The notes: a model not told the origin generated them from the letters alone. Numbered from the stretch's first letter, positions 8,289-17,837 are shown. The stretch is 64,000 nucleotides of DNA from Paenibacillus sp. FSL R5-0345 (GCF_000758585.1 NZ_CP009281.1:1860001-1924000); one strand, 5' to 3'. Made by a program: numbers and translations.

Positions 8289-9761
8289 TTGCTGACACGC
8301 GGGAAAATAAGTGATATGCAGCAAAAAGTACTACATCAGGTGGGTCCCAAGGAAAGTATGGAGGAATTGACCAATAAGTATACGACGATCAGCTTTGAAG
8401 AGGCTTTGGAATTGTGCCAAAAGTATATTACCAAAATAACCACACATGCTTACAGGCGCGAGAATGACCCTGCCCGTAAACGTGAAATGACGAAAGCATA
8501 TATCAATGAATTTGTAGACGCTCAGAAGCCATCTGTCGAAGGATATCATGATTTAACCCAGTTGAAGAACGCGCTTACGAATGAAATCACGCATTATGGT
8601 CCGATTACCAAAGCGATGGAGGATCCATCCATTGATGAGATTAGAGCGAATGGTCCAGATCAAATCTTTGTGGAAAGCGGCGGCAGAAGCATACAGTGGG
8701 ATCAGCATTTCACAGATCGTGATCATATGGAAAGAATCATCTCCAAACTTATTGGCGTGTCTAAGGTACGCTTAATCCCTAAAATTCCCATGGTTAATGC
8801 CAGAACGATTGAAGGGTATCGGGTAAACGCAACGCATGCAGATATATCACCTTACGATCAGCCTGCTTTTGTAATTCGAAAGTTCAGTAAGAAAAGTATT
8901 GTTCCGAAAATGCTGATCGAGAATAAATCATTCTCTTCTAACATGTATAAATTGTTGTCATTGATCCCAAAGTCAGACTTATCGTGGATCACGGTGGGAC
9001 CTACAGGAAGTGGGAAAACAACACTTAATGAAATTTTGGTTAAGGAGATCAATCCTCTTTCCAGAATTATAACGATCGAGAATCCTTCAGAGATGCGATT
9101 GATTCAACGAGAAGACGGTAGTGAACACGGTAGAGTATTGAATGACGTCCTTCAGTATGAATCTGTACCTGATGATGATGATTCAAGCCCGGCGACGATG
9201 GAGAATTTGCTTATTAACGCTATGAGGCAGTCACCACACTGGATAGGGCCAGGGGAACTTCGGACACCCGGTGAATTCGCTACGGCACTCCGAGCAGCCC
9301 AAACAGGTCATTATTTTTTCTCTACACTCCATGCTGAAGGAGACAAGGAAGCGATTTATCGGTTTTTAACCGCGTATCTTATGGCATCTAGCGAACCTGC
9401 GGAACTTGCACTTCGAAATATATGCAGTGCGGTAAAATTCGTGATTTTCCAAGAGAAGCTAGCGGATGGCACCCGTAAGGTTACCTCCATATCGGAAGTT
9501 CTGGGGTCGGAAGATCTGAATCCGCTGATTAATCAAATTTACAGGTTCGATTGTGATGATGTTATTGAAGAGATGGTGGATGGCAAGAAGGTCGTCAAGA
9601 TTGTTGGAAGACATTTGCGGGTAGGGAAAATATCCGCGAAGGTGCAGCAGCTTATGCTGAAGGCCGGAATAAAGAAGAGCAGATTTGAATTTTTTACTAA
9701 GGATCCTACGGAGGATGAAACAGAGGTGTACGAATTCGATGAATACAACTTTAATCATTAG
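8289..9761 (+). CDS. TadA/CpaF-like secretion ATPase (VirB11 family)
   Basis: A 490-residue ATPase of the type II/IV secretion superfamily. Walker A is VGPTGSGKTT (about 236-245), followed by ITIENPSEMRL and the GELRTPGEFATALRAAQTGHYFFSTLHAEG block that corresponds to Walker B and the His box of TadA/CpaF. It should form a hexamer on the inner face of the membrane and drive assembly of the pilus-like structure with TadB and TadC. The start is TTG at 8289 with AAAGGGGAG upstream. The Arg-rich family block before the P-loop is present (MVNARTIEGYRVNATH). Length is somewhat above typical CpaF. Confidence 0.85.
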   Translation: MLTRGKISDMQQKVLHQVGPKESMEELTNKYTTISFEEALELCQKYITKITTHAYRRENDPARKREMTKAYINEFVDAQKPSVEGYHDLTQLKNALTNEITHYGPITKAMEDPSIDEIRANGPDQIFVESGGRSIQWDQHFTDRDHMERIISKLIGVSKVRLIPKIPMVNARTIEGYRVNATHADISPYDQPAFVIRKFSKKSIVPKMLIENKSFSSNMYKLLSLIPKSDLSWITVGPTGSGKTTLNEILVKEINPLSRIITIENPSEMRLIQREDGSEHGRVLNDVLQYESVPDDDDSSPATMENLLINAMRQSPHWIGPGELRTPGEFATALRAAQTGHYFFSTLHAEGDKEAIYRFLTAYLMASSEPAELALRNICSAVKFVIFQEKLADGTRKVTSISEVLGSEDLNPLINQIYRFDCDDVIEEMVDGKKVVKIVGRHLRVGKISAKVQQLMLKAGIKKSRFEFFTKDPTEDETEVYEFDEYNFNH

Positions 9762-10722
9762 TCTTCTTTTGGGAACGGCAGGATTTGTGCTTATTAATGC
9801 TATTTTTGAAGTGAGATTCTTCCAAGGCTCATTAAGATATATTCTCGATGTCATTGATACCCTCGCAGAGTATTTAGGCAAATACAATACGAAGCGATAT
9901 GTGGACCGTATCAAGAAAGAGAGAATCGTCAGGCAGAAGGAGAATATTTATGCGAAATACAATCGCTTAGTAGAAGGGCTAATTCTTGATTTTAATATGC
10001 CTTTTACATTAGAAAGCTTTACCTCTATGCTCTGCATTTGTTTCGCTATTATAGCGCTGCTTGTCGTTCTTGTTATGGAGAGTATTACGCTTTCGGTTGT
10101 AATCACCATTTCGATCTTTGTAGGATTGCTTACTTTTTTTGTGATGCAGTCTAGAGCCATACAGGCGGAACGACTTGAGAATATTATGGATGCCGAGGAT
10201 ATCATTTGCCCGTTAGCCCGGGAAGGGGTCCTTGTAGCCATCAAAAAAGTAATGGAGAACGATGAATATATCAGCGCTAATCTTAGGCCGTATTTCCAGC
10301 AGTTTATAGATAATTGTGATAATAACGGTTACTCCTTTCGGCAAGCAATTACGCTATTGAACAGACAGCTTGGACCTAAATTTGATAATTTCACCAAAAA
10401 AGCAGTCGTCTTTGAATACAACGAAAGAAGAGGAATGGCAGATATTTTTCTCGATATCGTGGATGAAAATGCGGTGCTTCGTGAAATCAACACCAAAAAG
10501 GAACGAATCTTCAGAAAGATGAATCGCGACTTTATGTTTAAAACTGGAATTATTGTGCTGTTTTTCTTATATGCATTGACGGTGAAGGATTTCAGACAAT
10601 TCATGCTAATGAGCAATGCCGGGAAATTGATTAATACGCTGTTAATTAGTGTGATCTGCTTGAGTTTTGCACGAAGTCAGGTGCTTCAAGGGAGCGTGGG
10701 TACCGGAGGTAGGCGCAAATGA
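9739..10722 (+). CDS. TadB-like inner-membrane platform protein
   Basis: About 327 residues with an N-terminal membrane segment, a cytoplasmic loop, a pair of membrane segments near residues 90-140 and two more at the C-terminus, with a helical T2SSF-like domain in between (NCDNNGYSFRQAITLLNRQLGP, then NERRGMADIFLDIVDENA). This is the layout of TadB. The ATG at 9739 is chosen because it starts directly with the membrane segment; it overlaps the end of tadA by 23 bases. A TTG at 9685 in frame would add 18 unlikely residues. It ends with an ATGA overlap with the TadC-like gene. Confidence 0.65.
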   Translation: MNTTLIISLLLGTAGFVLINAIFEVRFFQGSLRYILDVIDTLAEYLGKYNTKRYVDRIKKERIVRQKENIYAKYNRLVEGLILDFNMPFTLESFTSMLCICFAIIALLVVLVMESITLSVVITISIFVGLLTFFVMQSRAIQAERLENIMDAEDIICPLAREGVLVAIKKVMENDEYISANLRPYFQQFIDNCDNNGYSFRQAITLLNRQLGPKFDNFTKKAVVFEYNERRGMADIFLDIVDENAVLREINTKKERIFRKMNRDFMFKTGIIVLFFLYALTVKDFRQFMLMSNAGKLINTLLISVICLSFARSQVLQGSVGTGGRRK

Positions 10723-11600
10723 TATTTCTGATGAAGCTCATCGCTATGTTGTCCATTCTTTACTTGATTAAAGTCCTCTTGTATCCCTTCTTTAAGCCTG
10801 TAAGCAGAAAACAGAAAAAACGTGCACGTCAATACATAAAACAGCGTAAAAATGCCATTTTCCAAGAAAAATTCAATCAATATAAACGAAGAATTGCTAG
10901 GAAATATGTCAAAGGCCTGCTGGGAAGTGCTGAAAGGCTAAGATTCAAAAAAATAATAGACAGATTAGATCTTCAAAAAACACCTGAGGAAATACGTACT
11001 GAGCAATATATGTTCACGCTGGGTGCGATCCTAGTTACTTTATTCTTTCTAAAGGTAAATATTCTGCTAGGCTGCGCTTCTGCCATCTTCATCATGCTGG
11101 GATGGTTGTATCCGGTCGTGGAGCTTGAAAAGGTCATTGAGAAGAAGAATAAAAATATCTCGTTGGATTTCCCGGCTTTTTACAGCATGGTTTATTACCA
11201 GTATGTAAAGTCGGTCAATATACATTTTGCCGATGTACTCAAGGATTATATCCCAAATGCGAATCCGGATATTGCGGAAGAGCTTGGCGTAATGCTGGAC
11301 AACATCGATTATGGAGAAGAGTTTGCCTTCAAACAGTTGAAGAAACGTATCCCGATGCACTACATCATCAAATTCTGCGACATTATGGAAACCAGACTAA
11401 AGGGGTATGACAATGTGTCTCAGATGGCTTATCTCAAGAATGAATTGGATGGTTTCAGAATCAGGGCACTGGAAGAGGAACTTGAGAGCAGGGAGCGCAG
11501 CAGTGCAAGAATTCAGTTAGTACTTATTATTGTTCTGGCTATTTACATCGTTATCTATTATTTGTTTACCATTTTGAGTTCTATGAAGCTGTTTCAATAA
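10719..11600 (+). CDS. TadC-like inner-membrane platform protein
   Basis: A 293-residue membrane protein with an N-terminal segment, a very basic cytoplasmic stretch (PVSRKQKKRARQYIKQRKN), two hydrophobic segments around residues 100-130, a helical cytoplasmic domain and a C-terminal segment (LVLIIVLAIYIVIYYLFTIL). It matches the T2SSF-type TadC layout and pairs with the preceding TadB-like protein, with which it shares an ATGA stop-start overlap. Together they should form the membrane platform on which TadA acts. Sequence similarity to known TadC is inferred, not computed. Confidence 0.6.
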   Translation: MIFLMKLIAMLSILYLIKVLLYPFFKPVSRKQKKRARQYIKQRKNAIFQEKFNQYKRRIARKYVKGLLGSAERLRFKKIIDRLDLQKTPEEIRTEQYMFTLGAILVTLFFLKVNILLGCASAIFIMLGWLYPVVELEKVIEKKNKNISLDFPAFYSMVYYQYVKSVNIHFADVLKDYIPNANPDIAEELGVMLDNIDYGEEFAFKQLKKRIPMHYIIKFCDIMETRLKGYDNVSQMAYLKNELDGFRIRALEEELESRERSSARIQLVLIIVLAIYIVIYYLFTILSSMKLFQ

Positions 11601-11629
11601 TTCGAAATTATTTCTAGGGAGAGATTAGG

Positions 11630-11848
11630 ATGAAAGAGACTATTGAAAAAAAATTCAAGGGGTTTTGGGCTGATGAAAAAGGTGAAGTGGGCATTAAGCA
11701 AATTGCGATGACAGTCGGTGTTATTATTCTGATTGGAGTTGTAGTTACTTCTTTGAGCAGTGGGAGTACTCTAGCTGATTGGGTTGGAGATGTTTGGGAT
11801 GCTGTTTTTGGTAAAATAAAGGATGTTTTTGATCTCCCAGAGTCATGA
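11630..11848 (+). CDS. Flp-like pilin or pseudopilin
   Basis: A 72-residue protein with a basic leader (MKETIEKKFKGFWADEKG), one hydrophobic helix (IAMTVGVIILIGVVVTSL) and a short hydrophilic tail. The DEKG segment just before the hydrophobic helix resembles the prepilin peptidase site of Flp pilins. The conserved glutamate five residues after the cut is replaced: the residues after the glycine are EVGIK. Size and position after tadC fit Flp. No prepilin peptidase (TadV) gene lies in the window. It is preceded by a clear ribosome site (AGGGAGAG) and may be the most abundant part of the filament. Confidence 0.6.
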   Translation: MKETIEKKFKGFWADEKGEVGIKQIAMTVGVIILIGVVVTSLSSGSTLADWVGDVWDAVFGKIKDVFDLPES

Positions 11849-11849
11849 G

Positions 11850-12323
11850 ATGCAAAGTATAGCAAAAGCAATCCTAATCACTATTGTCACAACGGCAATG
11901 ATTCTGGTGTTTATGAATCTGGCGTTCTTCTTCCCATGGTACTTGACGCTAGTTGTTGAAACCTATAATGTCTCACAGATCGTAGCTGGTGATAATTATT
12001 TGAAGAATTCTGATTATGAGGATGCACTGGATAGATTGCAGAAACGTCCGATTTTCCGCGACAAGGCAGATGATATTAAAATTACAGTTCTGAATGAGGA
12101 CAAAGAGGATGCCCGTGGGGGAGATGATGCAACCGATTATTATGAGATGCCGGAAGCGGATAAACCTTACCGACAGAGAGGGAAGTCTCTTCAAGTAGAG
12201 ATCAAAGCGGTATATCCTTTTTCAATCACCCTGTGGGGGAAGCCAGTGGAGCGTGAGATGCCTGTCAGATTCTCCATGACGACCACGGGTCTGAAGCATT
12301 ATAAAGATCTAGACTACTATTAG
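11850..12323 (+). CDS. TadE-like minor pilin or membrane-anchored protein
   Basis: About 157 residues: a membrane helix right at the N-terminus (AKAILITIVTTAMILVFMNLAFFF), then a soluble extracytoplasmic domain rich in acidic residues. It lies one base after the Flp-like gene. ATG at 11850 is preferred; ATG at 11823 would overlap the pilin gene and adds only nine residues. TadE/TadF proteins have this size and layout, but the usual glycine cleavage site before the helix is not seen, so it may stay anchored. Assigned by layout and position only. Confidence 0.45.
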   Translation: MQSIAKAILITIVTTAMILVFMNLAFFFPWYLTLVVETYNVSQIVAGDNYLKNSDYEDALDRLQKRPIFRDKADDIKITVLNEDKEDARGGDDATDYYEMPEADKPYRQRGKSLQVEIKAVYPFSITLWGKPVEREMPVRFSMTTTGLKHYKDLDYY

Positions 12324-12344
12324 AATTGATAGGAATGACTGACG

Positions 12345-12842
12345 GTGAAGAATATTGCTATAGGAATAATGTTGGTTATTTTTCTTTCGGTTATTATTGA
12401 GCCTTTGGTAGAAATGGCCCTTGTGTTTAAAGAAAATGTGGTACTAAGCACAGCGATTAATAACGCATGTAGGGTGGCAAAGGATCGAAGTCTGGAGTAT
12501 GAGTCGCTACGCGGATTAGATGCGGAAATAGATGAAGAGAAGTTCAAAGAATATTTCTCGGATGCCTTCGAGAGTGCCATGGACTTAACATTACTGACCA
12601 GTGACGGCGATACACTTGAATTTAAATCGAATGACAGCAAATACAACGATTTTCAGGTCACTTTAAATTTCTCCTCGGTTACCAATTACGAAACAGAACA
12701 ACTGGTGACGAAAGTAGAAATCAAGGCCGAATCCACTTATAAATTTAAAACACAATATTTAAAGCTGGCCGAAGCAGCGGGGGAAGATGTCGATTATAAG
12801 CTGATCAGTGAAAGAACATACCTTCTCTCCGTCAAGAATTAA
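12345..12842 (+). CDS. TadF-like minor pilin or membrane-anchored protein
   Basis: A 165-residue protein starting with GTG at 12345. It has an N-terminal membrane helix (IAIGIMLVIFLSVIIEPLVEMALVF), then NNACRVAKDRSLEYESL, which resembles the start of TadE/TadF soluble domains (a polar helix following the membrane helix), and a beta-rich end. Its stop codon overlaps the following frame (TAATG). As with its neighbour, no clear prepilin peptidase site is present. It probably partners the previous protein as a minor component. Confidence 0.45.
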   Translation: MKNIAIGIMLVIFLSVIIEPLVEMALVFKENVVLSTAINNACRVAKDRSLEYESLRGLDAEIDEEKFKEYFSDAFESAMDLTLLTSDGDTLEFKSNDSKYNDFQVTLNFSSVTNYETEQLVTKVEIKAESTYKFKTQYLKLAEAAGEDVDYKLISERTYLLSVKN

Positions 12843-12859
12843 TGAAAGGAACAATCGGA

Positions 12860-13090
12860 ATGGACTATATCATGGTAACTTTGCAGACCGGTATTGCTCA
12901 AAGGATAGACCTGAAGGTTCCGATGTTTGTGACTATAGAGGAACTATTGGTTATGTTCGCTTCTTCACTTCACGTAAAGATGAACGGTAATGTTAGACTT
13001 CAGGCAGAACCGCTCGGGAGAATTCTGAATAATAGCAAGACTTTGGATCAAGAAGGTGTAGCCCATGGCGCACTGCTCACACTCATCTGA
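12860..13090 (+). CDS. YukD/EsaB-like ubiquitin-fold protein
   Basis: A 76-residue protein with the ubiquitin-like pattern of YukD/EsaB. It has two N-terminal strands (VTLQTGIAQRIDLKVP), a helix (TIEELLVMFASSL), RLQAEPLGRILNNSKTLDQEGVA and a closing strand GALLTLI. EsaB/YukD is a small cytoplasmic component needed for T7SSb activity. The frame opens at ATG 12842, but ATG 12860 has AAAGGA (12844-12849) at proper spacing and gives the family-like N-terminus. This gene marks the change from the Tad-like to the T7SS part without any terminator between them. Confidence 0.7.
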   Translation: MDYIMVTLQTGIAQRIDLKVPMFVTIEELLVMFASSLHVKMNGNVRLQAEPLGRILNNSKTLDQEGVAHGALLTLI

Positions 13091-13104
13091 GAAGGAGCGA
13101 TAAA

Positions 13105-13944
13105 ATGAATGGCAACCTGTTAAGCGGTGGATTAGTCATGAAAGCTGGAGAATCACTGCTTATTACGGATATCAAGAACTATACAGGCACTTACTTCGTT
13201 GATTTGGATCATCCTCATGCAGCGCCAACTCACTATGAAGGGCTGTTCTGGTTCATGAACGAAGCCGGCAACTTCCTTTATTACAGTGATCAGTTAAAGG
13301 GAAATGCACTCTGTAAGCTGGATATCGAACAACAGAAGGAAGAACTATTACTTGATAAACCCTGTTATCAGCTGCTGCGTCACGAAGATTGCTTGTATTA
13401 CATTCATGAGGAAGATCATCGATTGTACTGCTATACAACTAACAGCAAACGTAATACAAGCCTGATTGATGAGCATGTAGATAGCTTTCTTTTGTATGAA
13501 GGTTTACTTTATTGTGCAACGCCACGGGGAATCATCCGAAGTACTGAGTCCGGAGGGCAGAGAGAATCGATAAGCGGCATGGTAACGACTGGGCTGATTA
13601 TGGTTGGAGACATTCTCGCATGTGCGGACAAGAAGAATAGACATTGCTTGACGCTACTCGATCTTAAAACTAACGACACAACAGTTATGAATGGTATAGA
13701 TGTCGCTAGTATCAGCACAGATGGCAGATATATTTATTGTACTAACCGGCTAAACGGCAACAGTATTTATCGAATAGACCCAGTGCATGGGGGAAGTATT
13801 CGGATATGTGGAATGAGCGCTGATTATTTGCATGTTTTGGAGAATGATCTTTATTTTTGCAACGGTCGTGAATGGTATCGACTCTCTCTATTTGGGGGAG
13901 AAGCCCAGACAATAACCTACACAGGAAGGTACAGCCATGAGTGA
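13105..13944 (+). CDS. DUF5050-like beta-propeller protein of the T7SS cluster
   Basis: A 279-residue protein without signal peptide or membrane segment. It is made of repeated short blocks such as GNFLYYSDQLKGNALCKLD, EDCLYYIHEEDHRLYCY, GRYIYCTNRLNGNSIYRID and ENDLYFCNGREWYRLS. This is the DUF5050-type repeat (YYxN...LYRI) expected to fold into a beta-propeller. Function is unknown. AGAAGGAG precedes the ATG and the 3' end overlaps the EssC gene by eight bases. Tight coupling suggests a cytoplasmic partner or chaperone of the ATPase, but that is inference. Confidence 0.6.
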   Translation: MNGNLLSGGLVMKAGESLLITDIKNYTGTYFVDLDHPHAAPTHYEGLFWFMNEAGNFLYYSDQLKGNALCKLDIEQQKEELLLDKPCYQLLRHEDCLYYIHEEDHRLYCYTTNSKRNTSLIDEHVDSFLLYEGLLYCATPRGIIRSTESGGQRESISGMVTTGLIMVGDILACADKKNRHCLTLLDLKTNDTTVMNGIDVASISTDGRYIYCTNRLNGNSIYRIDPVHGGSIRICGMSADYLHVLENDLYFCNGREWYRLSLFGGEAQTITYTGRYSHE

Positions 13945-16900
13945 TGAATTCAGCCGTCAGCCCCGTTTCTTGCCGGATATGCCTAGGGGAGAAATTGATG
14001 TTCCTAATCCACCCATGATTAACGAGAAGCCAGAAATCTCTTGGTTTGGAATATTACTCCCACCTATCGTGATGTTGATTATTACCGTATTAATTGCAAT
14101 GACTTCACAGTCCATCTATTTACTAATCTCAGTTGCGACTACCGTGATGACTCTAATCGGCTCTCTTACAGGGGCGACAACGCAGATCAGAAAATATAAA
14201 CGGAAAAAGAAAGAACGAGAAGAGAAATACCTTCAGTTTATTACCGATGTGCGCAGTGAATTATCAATCGCTCGCGAACAGCAGGTAAAAGCCATGAATG
14301 AAATGAGCCCGGAGCCAGCGGAATGTGTGCAGAGAATTTTGCGTAGAGATAACAAGCTGTGGGAAAAAACACCGTCTCATAATGATTTTTTGGCTCTGCG
14401 AATCGGGGTAGGCGGTGCACCGCTCGAGCTGCAGATCAAATACACCAAACAGGCGATTATTCTTGAAACGGACCCGCTCTTGATGGAGCCGCAAAGATTG
14501 GCTATGGAATTCGAGAAGGTCTCGAACGTTCCCATAACGGTTAATCTAGTGAGCTCTGAAATATGCGGGATTGCCGGGGAGAGTAATAAGACAGCCGACC
14601 TTATAAAGCTAATGCTTCTACAGCTAGTGACTCATCATGGTTATGACGATGTCAGGATTATTGTTCTTGCCGCAGAGGATGAGCTGGATAAATGGGATTG
14701 GCTAAAATTTGTACCCCACCTATGGGATGACGGTTTTAATATCAGATTTCTTTTATGTGGTAAAGCCATTGCCCATCAGACTTTGTCCGAGATTTATGGC
14801 GCTTTGAAGGAGAGAGAGATGAGGCCTTTGGGTGGTGGGGTTTTGCCGCATTATCTCTTTATTGTTGAAGATGCTTCCTTGCTCGAGAGTGAGCTAATCA
14901 GTAAATATTTATATAACGGCAGTGCACAGCTTGGGGTATCAACCCTTTTTATCGCCAAGAATTCCGCTTATTTGCCCATGAACTGTAAAACCGTTATTCA
15001 TTTAAATGGAAAAAGCGGTGAAATGGCCAATCGATTAACCGGAGAGAAGATTGTGTTTACACCGGACCAGGCAGACATTAAAGACTTGGATCTGGTGGCG
15101 AGAAAGCTTGCGCCGCTGCGGATTAAGAATGCAAACGCTAACTTCTCGTTACCGTCCTCCATCACACTGATGGAAATGCTGAAGAACGAAAAGGTATCTG
15201 AAGTAAATGTGATGTTGAACTGGACACGTAACAAAACTTATATGGGTATGAGCGTACCTATAGGGATAAGGGCTGGTGGAGAAGCTTTACATCTGGATAT
15301 GCATGAGGCTGGGTTCGGACCCCATGGTCTAGTAGCCGGGACCACAGGCTCTGGAAAAAGTGAATTACTGCAAAGTATCATCGTATCCCAAGCGATTCAT
15401 TACCACCCCCATGATATTGCTTTTGTACTTATCGATTACAAAGGGGGAGGCATGGCAGATGTATTCAAGGGAATGCCTCATCTAGTCGGTACCATTACGA
15501 ATCTGGATGGGAATCAAACGACGAGAGCTCTGCTATCTATCAAAAGTGAGCTCATGCGGAGGCAACGTGTCTTCTCGGAATATGGCGTGAACAATATTGA
15601 TAAATACCAAAAATTATTTTATAGCAAAAATGTAAAAGGTGACATGCCAGCCATCCCTCATCTAATTATGATTGCGGATGAGTTCGCGGAGCTGAAGCAG
15701 GATCAACCGGATTTCATGAAAGAGCTTGTAAGTACGGCCCGGGTAGGTCGAAGCCTTGGCGTTCATTTGATCCTTGCTACACAGAAGCCTGCCGGCGTAG
15801 TGGATGATCAGATTTGGAGTAACTCGAAATTTAAAATATGTCTTAAAGTGCAGGATGAAGCTGATAGTAGGGATGTTATTAAGCGTCCTGATGCGGCCAT
15901 GATTAAGGAACCGGGACGGGCCTATATACAAGTAGGGAATGATGAGATCTTTGAGTTGTTCCAGTCTGCTTATTCCGGTGCTGATTATGATCCGAAAGGC
16001 GAACTGCAGAAACAGGAGAACAAGCCGAAACGAATCTATAAGATAGCCCTGAATGGTAGAAGCGAGCAGATCTTTCCGCTGGAGGAAGAGAAAATAGCCA
16101 AAAATGAGTCGGCCTCCCAGTTGCATGCCATGGTTGAATACATTACGGAGACTGCCAAGCAATATGGGATTTCTCCAATAAAAGGGCCTTGGCTACCGCC
16201 GCTGCCTGAAGTAGTTTACCTTGATTCCTTGCTTACGAATAGCTTTGCGGAGGGTAGATGGCCGCAGCAGCAGAAGCTGCTCAGTGTGCCCGTGGGGATC
16301 ATGGATGATCCAAGAGGACAGAGACAGGAAGCGCTGGAGATAGATTTTGCATCTGAAGGCAATCTGTTTGTCTATGGAACGCCGGGTACGGGCAAAACCG
16401 TGTTCCTCAAAACGTTATGTATTTCCATGGCCCTGATGTATCCGCCGGATGAGGTCAATATCTATATTATGGATTTTGGGGGGAGCTCGCTTAAAGCTAC
16501 GGAGAAACTCCCTCATGTCGGCGGTGTAATGACACTGGAGCAAGAAGATAAGATTGATCAATTTATACGTTTTGTGTTCAGGGTTATGGAGGAACGAAGA
16601 ACGTTGTTTGAAAATACGGGCAGTGAAGGATTCAGCGATTACCGTAGAAGTGGTCGGAAATTGCCATCATTTGTAGTCATGGTCGACAACTACTTCGCTT
16701 TATCGGAGACCTACGAAGATTTTGATGCACAAATGGTGCTGCTGGCTCGTGAAGGCTTTAAATACGGTATTTATATGGTCGCCACAGCAACCAACAGTGC
16801 ATTGGTCAGATATAAATTTTCGGTCAACTTCAAGATGGCGATTAGCTTCCAGATGACCGAGAAGAGTGAATATGACGGTATTGTGGGACGAACGGAAGGG

Positions 16901-17821
16901 TTGGAGCCAGCAAAGGTTCCAGGCAGAGGGCTAGTACGAGGCAAACCGCCTTTGGAATTTCAGACATCGCTTCCTGATTATCAACATACCGCTACTGAGC
17001 TTATCTTGGAGAGAATGGAGGCCTTGCATCTAAGTGGTGCCACTCCAATTCCAGTGATGCCTTCTACAATTGACCTATGGCAGCTCAATAATGATACAGA
17101 GCAACTGGCTATAGGCTTGGCTAACAATGATTTACTACCCGTCTTTATAGATCTTCTTGCTACGCCGGTACTGATGGTAGCTGGAGAAGCGATGTCAGGC
17201 AAAAGCACTTTGCTAGTCTCGTGGATGAAGCTGCTGAGTGATAAACAGGATCTTGAGGTGTATGCGTTGGATTCCTCCGCTATGGGAATTTACGAGCTGA
17301 TGCAGCAGCCATACGTAACGGATCTATCGAATGTGGATGATCTGGATGATTTCATTGAAGGGATAAAGGAACAACTGGAAACCAGACGCAGTGAGCTTCT
17401 CTCTTGCAGAATGTCCGGTGGTGACGTTGGCGCATTGATGAAGCAGTGGAAGCAGATGATCTTCGTCATTGATCGTCTAAGTGAATTTACAAGCGGAGAC
17501 ATGTACATGCTGCAAGAGCTGATTGAGCGAGTTGTGAAGCAAGAACGCGGTATGAAGGTGGCTGTTCTAGCGGCAGATAACACAAGTGATCTTACCTCTA
17601 ATTGGGATTCTTTGGGCAAGACGATAAGGGAAGAACAGGCCGGGATCTTGCTAGGTAGAATTAAAGAACAAAATCTGTTCAATGTGTCCTTACCTTATGG
17701 AACCCAGGAGAAGGATGGGGAGCAAGGCGATGGCTATCTCATTGTGAAGAATAAATACACCGGATTAAGATGCGCTGTATGGAGTAAGGAGAATCAAGTT
17801 GCTGCAGGCATAGGAGTCTAG
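13937..17821 (+). CDS. essC: EssC/EccC-type T7SS ATPase without FHA domains
   Basis: A 1294-residue membrane ATPase. Two membrane helices lie near residues 37-55 and 58-80, then a cytoplasmic domain and three FtsK/SpoIIIE-type ATPase domains. D1 has Walker A GTTGSGKSE (about 468) and VLIDYKGGGMADV. D2 has GTPGTGKTV (about 815) and IMDFGGSS. D3 has a weaker GEAMSGKST (about 1081) and LDSSAMG. This is the motor of type VII secretion that binds WXG100 substrates through D3. Firmicutes EssC usually carries two N-terminal FHA domains and is near 1480-1500 residues. Here only about 35 residues precede the membrane helices, so the layout is EccC-like. No EssA, EssB or EsaA gene accompanies it. Confidence 0.9.
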   Translation: MSDEFSRQPRFLPDMPRGEIDVPNPPMINEKPEISWFGILLPPIVMLIITVLIAMTSQSIYLLISVATTVMTLIGSLTGATTQIRKYKRKKKEREEKYLQFITDVRSELSIAREQQVKAMNEMSPEPAECVQRILRRDNKLWEKTPSHNDFLALRIGVGGAPLELQIKYTKQAIILETDPLLMEPQRLAMEFEKVSNVPITVNLVSSEICGIAGESNKTADLIKLMLLQLVTHHGYDDVRIIVLAAEDELDKWDWLKFVPHLWDDGFNIRFLLCGKAIAHQTLSEIYGALKEREMRPLGGGVLPHYLFIVEDASLLESELISKYLYNGSAQLGVSTLFIAKNSAYLPMNCKTVIHLNGKSGEMANRLTGEKIVFTPDQADIKDLDLVARKLAPLRIKNANANFSLPSSITLMEMLKNEKVSEVNVMLNWTRNKTYMGMSVPIGIRAGGEALHLDMHEAGFGPHGLVAGTTGSGKSELLQSIIVSQAIHYHPHDIAFVLIDYKGGGMADVFKGMPHLVGTITNLDGNQTTRALLSIKSELMRRQRVFSEYGVNNIDKYQKLFYSKNVKGDMPAIPHLIMIADEFAELKQDQPDFMKELVSTARVGRSLGVHLILATQKPAGVVDDQIWSNSKFKICLKVQDEADSRDVIKRPDAAMIKEPGRAYIQVGNDEIFELFQSAYSGADYDPKGELQKQENKPKRIYKIALNGRSEQIFPLEEEKIAKNESASQLHAMVEYITETAKQYGISPIKGPWLPPLPEVVYLDSLLTNSFAEGRWPQQQKLLSVPVGIMDDPRGQRQEALEIDFASEGNLFVYGTPGTGKTVFLKTLCISMALMYPPDEVNIYIMDFGGSSLKATEKLPHVGGVMTLEQEDKIDQFIRFVFRVMEERRTLFENTGSEGFSDYRRSGRKLPSFVVMVDNYFALSETYEDFDAQMVLLAREGFKYGIYMVATATNSALVRYKFSVNFKMAISFQMTEKSEYDGIVGRTEGLEPAKVPGRGLVRGKPPLEFQTSLPDYQHTATELILERMEALHLSGATPIPVMPSTIDLWQLNNDTEQLAIGLANNDLLPVFIDLLATPVLMVAGEAMSGKSTLLVSWMKLLSDKQDLEVYALDSSAMGIYELMQQPYVTDLSNVDDLDDFIEGIKEQLETRRSELLSCRMSGGDVGALMKQWKQMIFVIDRLSEFTSGDMYMLQELIERVVKQERGMKVAVLAADNTSDLTSNWDSLGKTIREEQAGILLGRIKEQNLFNVSLPYGTQEKDGEQGDGYLIVKNKYTGLRCAVWSKENQVAAGIGV

Positions 17822-17837
17822 GATGGAGGTGCAGCCA

